This document shows positions 48,279 through 57,756 of a DNA stretch of 64,000 nt, one piece after another (positions within the stretch are counted from its first letter, which is position 1; every line of letters begins with the position of its first letter). The notes beneath the pieces were generated by a model. It was given only the letters and a program-made list of their open reading frames with translations. It was not told the DNA's origin and searched no databases. Position numbers and translations under genes: made by a program. The stretch is from Burkholderia pyrrocinia (GTDB lineage: Bacteria; Pseudomonadota; Gammaproteobacteria; Burkholderiales; Burkholderiaceae): the NCBI RefSeq assembly GCF_003330765.1, contig NZ_CP024904.1, positions 310,001-374,000 on the forward strand, given 5' to 3'.

Positions 48279-49633
48279 GCCGCCACCTCCCCGCGTTCCT
48301 TTTTCAGCGCATCGCGCATCACATGCACCCAGTGTTCGTGCTGGCACACGAACAGCCCTTCGTCCTCGCTGCGCTCGCCCGAGATGCGCGGGTTCAGCCC
48401 CATCTTCTTCGCGTTCTCGTCGGGGCCGTCGACCCACAGCGGCGCACCGCGCGACAGGTCGTTCCACATCGCCGTGATGCCCGCATAGCCGGCCTGGCAC
48501 GCGCGAAACTCCTCGAGATCGTCGGCGGTGCCCATGCCCGTCACGTTGAAGAAATCCTCGTACTGGCGGATGCGGGTCGTACGGTCGGCTTCGCTCTCGC
48601 CCTTCGGCGCGAAGCAGAAGATCGTGACTTCGGTCTTGTCGACGCCGAGCGGCCGCACCACGCGAATCTGCGTACTGAACTGATCCATCAGGAACACGTT
48701 CGGGTACACGCACAGGTTGCGCGTCTGGTTCACGATGAAATCGGCCTGAACTTCGCCGACGCGCGCCTTGATCTCGTCGCGATGCTGATACACGGGCCGC
48801 ACTTCCGGGTTCATCGTCTGCGTCCACAGCAGGATGTGGCCGTTGTCGAAGCCGTACACGCCCGCGACCGACTTGCTCCAGCTGTTCGCGTCGACGGCCT
48901 TGGTGCCGTCTTCCTTGCGGCGGCCCATCGTCGCCGCGTAGTTCCAGTGCACGGTGCTGACGTGGTAGCCGTCGCAACCGTTCTCCATCTGCATCTTCCA
49001 GTTGCCTTCGTAGATGTAGGACGAGCTGCCGCGCAGCACTTCGAGCCCGTTCGGCGCCTGGTCGACGATCTGGTCGATGATCACGCGCGCTTCGCCGAGG
49101 TAGTCCTCGAGCGGCAGCACGTCGGCGCTGAGGCTGCCGAACAGGAAGCCGCGATAGTTCTGGAAGCGCGCGACCTTCTTCAGGTCGTGCGACCCGTGCG
49201 TGTTGAACTGCACCGGATACTCGGTCGTCTTCTCGTCCTTCACCTTCAGCAGCTTGCCGGTGTTCGAGAAGGTCCAGCCGTGGAACGGGCACGTGAAGCT
49301 GCCCTTGTTGCCGTGCTTGCGGCGGCACAGCATCGCACCCTTGTGTGCGCACGCATTGATGACCGCGTGCAGCTCGCCGGTCTTGTCGCGCGTGATCACG
49401 ATCGGCTGACGGCCGATCCACGTCGTGTAGTAATCGTTGTTGGCTGGAATCTGGCTTTCGTGCGCCAGATACACCCAGTTGCTCTCGAAGATGTGCTTCA
49501 TCTCGAGCTCGTACAGCTCCGCGTTGGTGAAGATGTCGCGGCGGCAGCGGAATACGCCGGCCTCTTTGTCATCCTGCACGGCAGTGGCGAGCAGGTGATC
49601 CAGTTCGTTGGCTTGGTCGATCGTGGCAGACAT
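48275..49633 (-). CDS. benA: Benzoate 1,2-dioxygenase large subunit
   Basis: Catalytic alpha subunit, 452 residues. The Rieske centre is [18 protein letters not shown], then [10 protein letters not shown] (C-x-H ... C-x-x-H) near residues 95-120. The mononuclear iron site is in [18 protein letters not shown]. It adds O2 to benzoate to give the cis-diol. The start MSATIDQ at 49633 has GGAGGAG 6 bases upstream; the longer in-frame start at 49681 is not needed. It is preceded by catA with a 110-base gap that may carry its own signal, though I saw no full BenM box there. Confidence 0.95.
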   Translation of the reverse strand: MSATIDQANELDHLLATAVQDDKEAGVFRCRRDIFTNAELYELEMKHIFESNWVYLAHESQIPANNDYYTTWIGRQPIVITRDKTGELHAVINACAHKGAMLCRRKHGNKGSFTCPFHGWTFSNTGKLLKVKDEKTTEYPVQFNTHGSHDLKKVARFQNYRGFLFGSLSADVLPLEDYLGEARVIIDQIVDQAPNGLEVLRGSSSYIYEGNWKMQMENGCDGYHVSTVHWNYAATMGRRKEDGTKAVDANSWSKSVAGVYGFDNGHILLWTQTMNPEVRPVYQHRDEIKARVGEVQADFIVNQTRNLCVYPNVFLMDQFSTQIRVVRPLGVDKTEVTIFCFAPKGESEADRTTRIRQYEDFFNVTGMGTADDLEEFRACQAGYAGITAMWNDLSRGAPLWVDGPDENAKKMGLNPRISGERSEDEGLFVCQHEHWVHVMRDALKKERGEVAA

Positions 49634-49743
49634 GTTGGCTCCTCCCATGCGCGTGCCGGGTCCTGCAAGGCACGCTCGCATCGGTATCGATTGAATCTCG
49701 CGGGGACCCGGCGGCGGCGCATCCGCGCCGCGCCGTCGGGCGG

Positions 49744-50679
49744 TTACGCCGTCGCGTCAGCGCGCAGGCGGTGGACGATCTGGTTGTCCTTGCCCTGTAC
49801 CAGCGGCGTCAGCACGAAGTTGAACTCGATGTCCTGGTACGCATCGGTCTTCATGCCGAGCGCCGTGCCGCCGGTCTTGTCGACGACGGGCGGAATCAGC
49901 TCCTCGCGCGTCGCATACGCGAAGTCATCCCAGATCAGCGGATCGCCGTCGATGTTGAACTGCGTCGTCAGCTTGCGGTGATCGTTGCTGTCGACGAAGA
50001 AGTGCACGTGCGCCGGGCGGTTGCCGTGGCGGCCGAGGCCGTCCAGCAACTGCTGGGTCGCGCCCTGCGGCGGGCAGCCATAGCCGACCGGCATCAGCGT
50101 GTGGAATTCGTACTTGCCGTCCGCGCCCGTCTTCACCGCGCCGCGCAGGTTGAAATCGGTCTGCGCGCCGGTCGGGTCGAAATGCGAATAGAAGCCTTTC
50201 GAGTTCGCGTGCCAGCATTCGACCAGCGCGCCGGCTACCGGCTTGCCGTCGAGACCGGTCACCGTACCGTGGATCACGAGCGGGCCCGCGCCTTCGTCGG
50301 CGTCGAGGTCGATCTTCGACACGCCGTCGCGCACCGGTGCGCCCGCCACATACAGCGGCCCTTCGATCGTGCGCGGCGTGCCGCCGTCGAGGCCGACCGC
50401 CTTGTCCTCGGCGTCCATCCGGATGTCGAGATACTTCTCGAGGCCGAGGCCGGCCGCGAGCAGCGCCGCTTCGCCGTCCTGGCCGAGCTTGTTCAGGTAG
50501 TTGACGCCGGCCCACACCTCATCGGGCGTGATGTCGAGATCGTCGATCGCCTTGAACAGGTCGCCCAGCAGCCGCTGGACGATCTGCCGGGTCCGCGCGT
50601 TGCCGCCGTTCCCGCCGGCGTTCGACGCGGCCTTCAGCAGATCCTGCACTTCGTTGGTATCGAAAACTTTGACGCTCAT
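49744..50679 (-). CDS. catA: Catechol 1,2-dioxygenase
   Basis: Intradiol dioxygenase making cis,cis-muconate from catechol. In 311 residues it has the helical dimerisation N-terminus and the four Fe(III) ligands: Tyr in [10 protein letters not shown], Tyr in [12 protein letters not shown], and two His in [12 protein letters not shown]. All are intact. GGAG is 8 bases before the ATG. It is the second gene of the operon after catB. Confidence 0.95.
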   Translation of the reverse strand: MSVKVFDTNEVQDLLKAASNAGGNGGNARTRQIVQRLLGDLFKAIDDLDITPDEVWAGVNYLNKLGQDGEAALLAAGLGLEKYLDIRMDAEDKAVGLDGGTPRTIEGPLYVAGAPVRDGVSKIDLDADEGAGPLVIHGTVTGLDGKPVAGALVECWHANSKGFYSHFDPTGAQTDFNLRGAVKTGADGKYEFHTLMPVGYGCPPQGATQQLLDGLGRHGNRPAHVHFFVDSNDHRKLTTQFNIDGDPLIWDDFAYATREELIPPVVDKTGGTALGMKTDAYQDIEFNFVLTPLVQGKDNQIVHRLRADATA

Positions 50680-50730
50680 GATGGTGTCTCCACGTGTATT
50701 TGGGGGAATGACGGCCTTGCCTGACTCGGG

Positions 50731-51867
50731 TTACCGCGCGACTTTCGTCAGCCCGTCGCGGGTGAAGCGCCTGACCTTGTCCTCGTCGAGTTCGATGCCG
50801 AGACCGGGGCCGCCCGGCACGGTCAGTTCGAAATCGCTGTAATCCAGCGGCTGCGTCAGGATCTCTTCGGTGATCAGCAGCGGCCCGAACAGTTCGGTGC
50901 CCCACTGCAGGTTCGCGAAGCTCGCGAACAGATGGGCCGACGCGACCGTGCTGAACGCGCCTTCGAGCATCGTGCCGCCGTACAGCTCGATGCCCGCCGC
51001 GTCCGCGATCGCGGCCACGCGCTGCGCGGCGAACAGCCCGCCGCTCTGTTCAATCTTGATCGCGAACACGTCCGCGCCGTGATGCTTCGCGATGTCGAAT
51101 GCGCTGTCGGGGCCTTGCAGGATTTCATCGGCCATCAGCGCGACCGGGAAGCGGCGCATCAGGCGCGCAAGCGCCGCGGCGGACGCGACCGGTTGCTCGA
51201 CCAGTTCGCAGCCGGCATCGGCCAACGCCGGAAGCGCGCGCACGGCCTGCGTTTCGCTCCATGCCATGTTGACGTCGACGCGCACCGACGCGCGATCACC
51301 GACGGCCTTCTTGATCTCGGCCACGTGGCGGATATCCGCGTCGAGCGCCTTCGCACCGATCTTCAGCTTGAACACGTTGTGGCGGCGCAGGTCGAGCATC
51401 CGCTCGGCTTCGGCGATGTCGCTTGCCGTATCGCCCGAAGCCAGCGTCCACGCAACCGGCAGGCGGTCGCGCCGGCGGCCGCCGAGCAGTTCGCTGACCG
51501 GCACGCCGAGCCGCTTGCCGTGCGCATCGAGCAGCGCGGTTTCGAGCGCGCTCTTCGCGAAGTGGTTGACCTTCGCGAGCTTGCCGAGGAACGCCATCAG
51601 CGTCTGGATGCGCGTCGCGTCCTGGCCGACGATCGCAGGCGCGAGGTACGTGTCGATCGCGAGCTTCATCGCCTCGGGGCTTTCGGGACCGTATGCCATG
51701 CCGGCAATCGTGGTGCCTTCGCCGATACCAGTCACGCCGTCGCTGCAGAACACCTTCACGAGCATCAGCGTCTGGCCGTGCATCGTGGCGACCGACAGCT
51801 TGTGCGGACGGATCGTCGGCAGGTCGACGAGGCGGGTTTCGATGCGTTCGATGGTGACGGAGGACAT
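50731..51867 (-). CDS. catB: Muconate cycloisomerase
   Basis: Enolase-superfamily enzyme converting cis,cis-muconate to muconolactone. It has the general-base KxK (FKLKIGAK near residue 167), the metal ligands Asp in VRVDVNMAWSE, Glu in ELVEQPVAS and Asp/Glu in LMADEILQGP, and KIEQSGGLFAA. The start MSSVTIERIETRL at 51867 matches family N-termini; ATG 51894 adds nine residues. Neither has a good ribosome site. It is first in the operon. catC, the next enzyme, is not in the window. Confidence 0.94.
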   Translation of the reverse strand: MSSVTIERIETRLVDLPTIRPHKLSVATMHGQTLMLVKVFCSDGVTGIGEGTTIAGMAYGPESPEAMKLAIDTYLAPAIVGQDATRIQTLMAFLGKLAKVNHFAKSALETALLDAHGKRLGVPVSELLGGRRRDRLPVAWTLASGDTASDIAEAERMLDLRRHNVFKLKIGAKALDADIRHVAEIKKAVGDRASVRVDVNMAWSETQAVRALPALADAGCELVEQPVASAAALARLMRRFPVALMADEILQGPDSAFDIAKHHGADVFAIKIEQSGGLFAAQRVAAIADAAGIELYGGTMLEGAFSTVASAHLFASFANLQWGTELFGPLLITEEILTQPLDYSDFELTVPGGPGLGIELDEDKVRRFTRDGLTKVAR

Positions 51868-51902
51868 GGGGCACGCTGCGTGTGGGGAGTTCATGGGACG
51901 GA

Positions 51903-51972
51903 TTTATACGCGCCGCGCAAATGGAGCGTCCAATACTTTTGGGCGTGTTTTTCGATACCTGTCAGGTATCGA
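51903..51972 (-). promoter_or_regulatory. catB promoter with perfect BenM/CatM operator
   Basis: The palindrome at 51952-51972 has 10-bp arms (TCGATACCTG and CAGGTATCGA) around one central T and contains exactly ATAC-N7-GTAT, the BenM/CatM consensus. Reading the minus strand, a TATAAA (51903-51908) and a TTGGAC (51928-51933) with a 19-base spacer follow it, so the box sits just upstream of a plausible -35, as for LysR activators. Confidence 0.7.
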
Positions 51973-52203
51973 GATTCGACTGGATACGCGAAATATTGCG
52001 ATGCGTCATACCTTATTTGGCTAGATATATGGGCCGGAAGGCTTGATGGAACAGGGTCATGCGCGCTCGGGCCACTGCTTGCGCGAGCGCGTGACGCGGC
52101 TGCTGTCCGGGCCGGGGAATACGGCTGAAACCCGCGGCCCGCCGGGAGGGGATCAGGGTTTTCCTGAGGGAACGACGGCGCGGTTGGCCTTCGGTTTTCG
52201 GGC

Positions 52204-52258
52204 GTGCGGAAACGACACGCCCTTCGCCTGGCGGTATCGGAGTGTCCAGTTTCCGCAC
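52204..52258. promoter_or_regulatory. Inverted repeat upstream of the aldehyde dehydrogenase gene
   Basis: GTGCGGAAAC (52204-52213) and GTTTCCGCAC (52249-52258) form a perfect 10-bp inverted repeat with a 35-base spacer, about 155 bases before the gene. It may be a looped operator for the AcoR-like regulator downstream. The remainder of 51973-52413 shows no gene. I found no convincing -24/-12 sigma54 promoter. Confidence 0.45.
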
Positions 52259-52413
52259 ACGTCAACGCGTGCACCCACCGACCGGCGCGGGCGCGGCGGG
52301 TGGGAAGAAACCCGGATAGCTCCGCTTCCTCCCGGCCGCCTACCCTCGCGCGCATGCCGGTCGGGGCCATCCAATGCCCGATCCGGCGAGTCGGAATTTC
52401 CTCAGGAGCGTAA

Positions 52414-53886
52414 ATGGATAGCAGCAGCAATACGGCACTGTTCGACGCCGACGTCTGGCACGGCAAGACTTTCAACGGGCGCTGGCACGCCAGCCCGCAC
52501 GCGGCTGACGTGATCGAACCCGCGACCGGCAACACGCTCGGCCGCATCGGCCTCGCGGACGGTACGGCGGTGGCCGACGCGGCCGCCGCCGCGCATCGCG
52601 CGCAGCCCGCTTGGTGCGGCCTGCCGTACGACGAGCGCGCGGCCGTCCTGCGCCGCGCGGCGGCCGTCGCGGAAATGCACTTCGATTCGATCGTCGACTG
52701 GCTCGTGCGCGAAAGCGGATCGACGCGCGCGAAGGCGTCGTTCGAAACGACCGTCACGATCAAGGCGCTGCACGAGGCGGCGGGGTTGCCGTCGCGCGCG
52801 GCCGGCGAAGTACTGCCGTCGGCGGCCGGCCGGCTGTCGCTCGCGCGGCGGCGTCCGCGCGGCGTCGTTGGCGTGATCTCGCCGTTCAATTTCCCGCTGT
52901 ACCTCGCGATACGCGCGGTCGCGCCGGCGCTCGCGCTGGGCAACGCGGTCGTGCTGAAGCCCGATCCGCGTACCGCCGTGTGCGGCGGCGTCACGATTGG
53001 CCGCGTGTTCGAGCTCGCCGGCCTGCCGGAAGGCGTGCTGCACGTGCTGCCCGGCGACGGCGCGGCCGGCGCCGCGCTGGTTGCCGATCCGAACATCGCG
53101 ATGATCCAGTTCACCGGCTCCACCGCGGCGGGGCGCAAGGTCGGCGAGGCGGCCGGCCGCTACCTGAAGAAGGTGTCGCTCGAGCTCGGCGGCAAGAACT
53201 CGCTGATCGTGCTCGACGACGCCGACCTCGACCGCGCCGTCGCCAATACCGCATGGGGTGCGTATCTGCATCAAGGCCAGATCTGCATGGCGACCGGCCG
53301 CGTGCTCGTGCAGCGCGGCATTCACGACCGCTTCGTCGCGAAGCTCGTCGAGAAGGCCCGAAGCCTGCGCGTCGGCGATCCCGCGACCGCGGACGTCGGC
53401 CTCGGCCCGCTGATCAATGCCGCGCAACGCGACCATGCGGCGAGCCTGGTGGACGCGGCCCGTCGCGCGGGCGCGTGCGTCGAGACGGGCGGCGGCCATC
53501 GCGACCTGTTCTTCGAGCCGACCGTGCTGAGCGGCGTCGCGCCGGGCAATCCGGCGTTCGACGAGGAGATTTTCGGTCCGGTCGCGGTCGTCGTGCCGTT
53601 CGATACGGACGAGGACGCCATCGCGCTCGCAAACCGGAGCGAATACGGGCTGTCGATGGCGATCCTGTCCGCCGACGTCGGCCGGGCGCTCAGGATCGGC
53701 GAGCGCCTGAACACCGGGCTGCTGCACATCAACGACCAGACGGTCAACGACGAAGTGATCAACCCGTTCGGCGGCGTCGGCGCATCGGGCAACGGCTCGA
53801 GCATCGGCGGCGCCGCGAACTGGGAGGAGTTCACGCAGTGGCAGTGGCTGACGATCAAGGGTGAAGCGCCGCTGTATCCGATTTGA
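52414..53886 (+). CDS. Benzaldehyde dehydrogenase (XylC/AreC-like)
   Basis: NAD(P)+-dependent aldehyde dehydrogenase, 490 residues. It has GVVGVISPFNFPLYLAIRAV, FTGSTAAGRKVGEAA, the catalytic Glu in SLELGGKNS and Cys in QGQICMATGRVLV, and EEIFGPVAVVV. Family resemblance is to benzaldehyde dehydrogenases. CAGGAG is 5 bases before the ATG. The alcohol dehydrogenase gene follows after 14 bases, so the two oxidise benzyl alcohol to benzoate and feed benABCD. Confidence 0.88.
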   Translation: MDSSSNTALFDADVWHGKTFNGRWHASPHAADVIEPATGNTLGRIGLADGTAVADAAAAAHRAQPAWCGLPYDERAAVLRRAAAVAEMHFDSIVDWLVRESGSTRAKASFETTVTIKALHEAAGLPSRAAGEVLPSAAGRLSLARRRPRGVVGVISPFNFPLYLAIRAVAPALALGNAVVLKPDPRTAVCGGVTIGRVFELAGLPEGVLHVLPGDGAAGAALVADPNIAMIQFTGSTAAGRKVGEAAGRYLKKVSLELGGKNSLIVLDDADLDRAVANTAWGAYLHQGQICMATGRVLVQRGIHDRFVAKLVEKARSLRVGDPATADVGLGPLINAAQRDHAASLVDAARRAGACVETGGGHRDLFFEPTVLSGVAPGNPAFDEEIFGPVAVVVPFDTDEDAIALANRSEYGLSMAILSADVGRALRIGERLNTGLLHINDQTVNDEVINPFGGVGASGNGSSIGGAANWEEFTQWQWLTIKGEAPLYPI

Positions 53887-53900
53887 CAAGGAAACCGAAC

Positions 53901-55028
53901 ATGTACACGGAAAACGATTCACGCGTCGTCACCGCGGCGGTCGCGCGCGCTGCCGGCGCGCCCTTCTCGATCGAATCCGCCCGCCTGCGCGCGCCGCGCG
54001 GCGACGAGGTGCGGGTGCGCGTCGTCGCGACGGGCCTGTGCCACACCGACCTGATCGTGCGCGACCAGTATTACCCGGTGCCGCTGCCGGCCGTGCTCGG
54101 TCACGAGGGCGCCGGCGTGGTCGAGGCAGTCGGCCCGAACGTGACGACGCTCGCCGCGGGCGATCACGTCGTGCTCACCTACGGCGCGTGCGGCCACTGC
54201 CCGTCCTGCGTCGGCGGCCACGGCGCGTATTGCCGGCACTTCTTCGGGCTGAATTTCGGCGGCGCCGACGCCGACGGACAGACCGCGATCCGCGACGAGC
54301 ACGGGCAGCCGCTGCACGATCATTTCTTCGCGCAGTCGTCGTTCGCCAGCTACGCGCTCGCGCGCGAGAACAACGCGATCAAGGTGCCGCCGGAAGCGCC
54401 GCTCGAACTGCTCGGGCCGCTCGGCTGCGGGATCCAGACCGGCGCCGGCGCGGTCATCCATTCGCTCGCGGTGCGCCCGGGCAGCAGCTTCGCGAGTTTC
54501 GGCGCGGGCGCGGTCGGCATGAGCGCCGTGATGGCAGCGCGCGTCGCCGGCGCGACGACCATCATCGCCGTCGACATCGTGCCGTCGCGGCTCGCGCTGG
54601 CCATGGAGCTCGGCGCGACGCACACGATCAACAGCAAGGAAGTCGACGTCGTCGACGCGATCCGGGCGATCACCGGCGGCGGCGTCGACTTCGCGCTCGA
54701 ATCGACCGGGCTGCCCGCCGTGCTGTCGCAAGGAATCGAAGCGCTCGGCTCGCGCGGCACGATGGGCGTGGTCGGCGCACCGAAGCTCGGTACGAAGGCG
54801 GAATTCGACGTCAACAACCTGCTGCTCGGTGGCCGCTCGATCCGCGGCATCGTCGAAGGCGACAGCGTGCCGCAGACGTTCATTCCGCAGCTCGTCCAGC
54901 TCTATCTGCAAGGGCGGTTTCCGTTCGACCGGCTGGTGAAGTTCTATCCGCTCGAACAGATCAATCAGGCAGCGGAAGACAGCAGCAACGGCATCACGCT
55001 CAAGCCGATCCTGCGTTTGCCGCATTGA
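53901..55028 (+). CDS. Aryl-alcohol (benzyl alcohol) dehydrogenase, zinc type
   Basis: A 375-residue MDR protein. The catalytic zinc site is VATGLCHTDLIV and GHEGAGVVEAVG, the structural zinc site CGHCPSCVGGHGAYC has four cysteines, and SFASFGAGAVGMSAVMAAR binds NAD. The sequence resembles XylB/AreB aryl-alcohol dehydrogenases. AAGGA lies before ATG 53901; a TTG at 53883 is not a better start. It ends before a strong terminator, so the ald-adh pair is one operon. Confidence 0.9.
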   Translation: MYTENDSRVVTAAVARAAGAPFSIESARLRAPRGDEVRVRVVATGLCHTDLIVRDQYYPVPLPAVLGHEGAGVVEAVGPNVTTLAAGDHVVLTYGACGHCPSCVGGHGAYCRHFFGLNFGGADADGQTAIRDEHGQPLHDHFFAQSSFASYALARENNAIKVPPEAPLELLGPLGCGIQTGAGAVIHSLAVRPGSSFASFGAGAVGMSAVMAARVAGATTIIAVDIVPSRLALAMELGATHTINSKEVDVVDAIRAITGGGVDFALESTGLPAVLSQGIEALGSRGTMGVVGAPKLGTKAEFDVNNLLLGGRSIRGIVEGDSVPQTFIPQLVQLYLQGRFPFDRLVKFYPLEQINQAAEDSSNGITLKPILRLPH

Positions 55029-55036
55029 GCGCGGGG

Positions 55037-55085
55037 GCGCTGCCGGCTGCCGGGGCCGCTCGGCGGCACGTGGCGGCGCTTTTTT
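55037..55085 (+). terminator. Rho-independent terminator after the alcohol dehydrogenase gene
   Basis: GCGCTGCC (55037-55044) pairs with GGCGGCGC (55072-55079), with one G-U pair and an internal GC-rich loop, followed directly by six T. Confidence 0.72.
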
Positions 55086-55188
55086 CGGGAAAATACCCCG
55101 CTTCGGGCGCCGGGCTATATTACGCATTCGCGCGACACGCCGGGCCCGCACGCCCGGCCTGGACATTCGACCCTAAATGGAGCGCAGC

Positions 55189-56358
55189 GTGAAGACGCTA
55201 CCCGAATCCCCCTCGCGGGCGGTCGACCTCGACCGGCTCCGCGTCCGCTTCGCGGCGGGCGAGCCGCTGCCGGAAACGGCGTTGCCGGCCAGCGTCGCGC
55301 GCTCGTGGCTGCGTTCGCGCGACGCCGGGCTCCGGCCGTGGCAAGCCGCCCGCTATGAAATGCAGCGCGAGCTCGACGAATCGCGCGCGGACCGGCGGCT
55401 GTACCGCTGCGTCGCGCAGGAAATCGAGCAGCTATGGGCCGCGTTCGGCGGCAGCGAGTGGACGATCTTCTGCGTCAATCCGCGCGGCACGATCGTCCAT
55501 GCGCGACGCAGCCCGCATTGCGACGACGCGCTGCTGACACCGATCATCGCCGGGCGCCGGATCGTCGAACCGAACATCGGCACGACCGCGCCAAGCTGCG
55601 TGATTCACGACGGCACCGAGACGGTCGTCGCGGGCGCCCAGCACTATCTCGACGAATTTTCGCGCGTGTTCTGCCTCGCGGTGCCGCTGGTCGGTTTCGA
55701 TGGTGAAGTGATTGGCGCGCTGGACATCACCGGCGTCGGCCGGCGCAATGTCGTACAGCTGCGCGAGCAGTTCCGGCACGCGGCGCTGTCCGCCGAGCAG
55801 CGGCTGTATGCGATGCTGCGCGACTGCCACCTGCTGCAGGTGCAGTACGATCCGCGCTGGCTCGGCACACCGCTCGCGGGCGTCGTCGCACTCGACGAGG
55901 CGGGCCGCGTGCGCGCGGCGAGCCGGCTCGCGCGGCAGATGCTCGACCTCGCGCCTGCCGGGTCGATCGAACTGCGCGATCTCCGGCAACTCTTTCCCGG
56001 CGCGACACCCGCGCAGCAGCGTCGTTTGCTGACACCGGCGCGTACGCCGCAGCGGATCGCGCGCGACGACGGCAGTCACGTCTGGGTACGGGCCGTGCGC
56101 GCGCCGCTCGATCGGGCGACGATGCTGCGGCAATCCGATACGCTGGAAGACGCCGCCGACGTGTGCGGCACGGCGCCGGCCGCCGGCCCGCAGGCAAGCC
56201 TGCACGAACAGTCGCTCGACGCGATCCGCCGTGCGGTCGACGAGCACGACGGCAATGTGTCGGCCGCCGCGCGGCAACTGGGCATCTCGCGCACCACGCT
56301 GTACGCGAAACTCAGGCAGCTCGATGCAGCGGGAATCACGAACGACGGGCCGCATTGA
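55189..56358 (+). CDS. AcoR-like regulator lacking the AAA+ domain
   Basis: About 389 residues. An N-terminal AcoR-type helical and GAF-like region (ASVARSWLRSRDAGLRPWQ; GRRIVEPNIGTTAPSCVIHD; FCLAVPLVGFDGEVIGALD) leads straight to a C-terminal Fis-type HTH (AIRRAVDEHDGNVSAAARQL, then GISRTTLYAKLRQL). The sigma54-interacting GAFTGA/AAA+ domain is absent, so it cannot activate sigma54 polymerase in the usual way. GTG 55189 is chosen because GGAG lies 6 bases upstream within the alternative ATG 55177. It probably controls the preceding dehydrogenase pair. Confidence 0.82.
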   Translation: MKTLPESPSRAVDLDRLRVRFAAGEPLPETALPASVARSWLRSRDAGLRPWQAARYEMQRELDESRADRRLYRCVAQEIEQLWAAFGGSEWTIFCVNPRGTIVHARRSPHCDDALLTPIIAGRRIVEPNIGTTAPSCVIHDGTETVVAGAQHYLDEFSRVFCLAVPLVGFDGEVIGALDITGVGRRNVVQLREQFRHAALSAEQRLYAMLRDCHLLQVQYDPRWLGTPLAGVVALDEAGRVRAASRLARQMLDLAPAGSIELRDLRQLFPGATPAQQRRLLTPARTPQRIARDDGSHVWVRAVRAPLDRATMLRQSDTLEDAADVCGTAPAAGPQASLHEQSLDAIRRAVDEHDGNVSAAARQLGISRTTLYAKLRQLDAAGITNDGPH

Positions 56359-56379
56359 CGCGACGTGTGGCGATGGCGC

Positions 56380-57564
56380 CTACGCCACCGCCCGTTTCGC
56401 ATGAAGGCGCAACGCGAGCCACGCGAACCCGGCCGAGCACACGCCGACCACGCCGCCGAACGTGCCGACCCAGGGCAGCCCGAAGTCGCTCGCGATATGG
56501 TTGCCGAGGAGCGCGCCGGCGCCGATGCCGATGTTGTACAGGCCCGAGTAGATCGACACCGCCAGGTCGGTCGCCTCCGGCGCCAGTTTCAGCACCCACG
56601 CCTGCATCGCCAGGCCGAAACAGACGATCGCCCCGCCCCAGACGAGCGTATGAACGGACAGCGTGACAATGTTCAGCGCGCTCGGAAACAGGATCAGCAG
56701 GCAGCCCGACAATGCGACGATCGACGCCAGCAGGAAATCGTCCGGCCGGTGCGGATAGACGCGATTGAAGCAGAGTGCGGCCGGCATGCCGGCGATGCCG
56801 AACAGGATCAGCACATACGTGATCCGGCTGCTGCTGGCATGGTTGACGCTCTGGACGAAGGGCTCGATGTAGGTATACGACGTGAAATGCGCGGACACGA
56901 CCAGCACGGTGATCGCGTACAGCGCCACCAGTGCCGGCTTGCGCAGGAACACGCCGATGCTGCTCAGGGAGCCGGCGCCCTGGCTCGGGAGTGCCGGCAA
57001 CGTCGCGCGCAGCAACAGCAGCGCAATGCCCGCCGCGCCCGCGATGATCAGGAACGTAACGCGCCAGCCGAACGCCTCGCCGATCACGCGCCCGAGCGGA
57101 ATGCCGGCGACCATCGCGATCGACGTGCCCATCGCCAGCAGGCTGAGCGCGCGGCTTTTCCGGTCGCCCGGCGCGAGCCGCACGGCCAGCGGGACGGAAA
57201 TCGACCAGAACACGGCATGGGCGCACGCGATGCCCAGCCGGCCGACCATCAGCACCGCGAAATTCCACGCGACGCCGGTGACGACGTGGCTGCCGATAAA
57301 CCCCAGCAGCGCCCAGGTCAGCAGCTTGCGACGCTCGACATGACGCGTGGCCAGCGTCAGCGGCAGGGACACGACGGCGACGGCCCACGCGTAGATCGTC
57401 AGCATCAGGCCGACGTCGGTCGGCTGCATGTGAAGACTGTCGCCGATCGCGCTGAGCAGCGCGACGGGCACGAACTCGGTGGTATTGAAGATGAAGGCAG
57501 TGAGTGCCAGGGCCAATACGCCCCACCACGCATGCTCGGAACTGACGGCGTCCGGTGTTGCCAT
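56380..57564 (-). CDS. MFS transporter, SotB/DHA1 sugar-efflux type
   Basis: A 394-residue inner-membrane exporter with 12 predicted helices. The N-terminal TAFIFNTTEFVPVALLSAIG and motif A-like stretch SLPLTLATRHVERRKLLTW are those of SotB/YdeA-type efflux proteins. LAVRLAPGDRKSRALSLLAMG and a C-terminal ALLGNHIASDFGL complete it. The substrate is unknown. The start at 57564 lacks a strong ribosome site. It is convergent with the AcoR-like regulator. Confidence 0.87.
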   Translation of the reverse strand: MATPDAVSSEHAWWGVLALALTAFIFNTTEFVPVALLSAIGDSLHMQPTDVGLMLTIYAWAVAVVSLPLTLATRHVERRKLLTWALLGFIGSHVVTGVAWNFAVLMVGRLGIACAHAVFWSISVPLAVRLAPGDRKSRALSLLAMGTSIAMVAGIPLGRVIGEAFGWRVTFLIIAGAAGIALLLLRATLPALPSQGAGSLSSIGVFLRKPALVALYAITVLVVSAHFTSYTYIEPFVQSVNHASSSRITYVLILFGIAGMPAALCFNRVYPHRPDDFLLASIVALSGCLLILFPSALNIVTLSVHTLVWGGAIVCFGLAMQAWVLKLAPEATDLAVSIYSGLYNIGIGAGALLGNHIASDFGLPWVGTFGGVVGVCSAGFAWLALRLHAKRAVA

Positions 57565-57756
57565 ACTTGAGATCGACAAGGGTTGGGGGCGCGCACGGCG
57601 CGGCAAGCCCGGCCCGGCGCATCGCCGCGATTGTAACAGCGGCGATCGACACGTCGCGGCGGCAGGACATGGCGATGACACGGCCGCGCGCCGATAATGG
57701 GTCGACAGGATTTTCGCGGACGATTCGCCCGAACGTTATCGGGCTGGGAGATTCAC

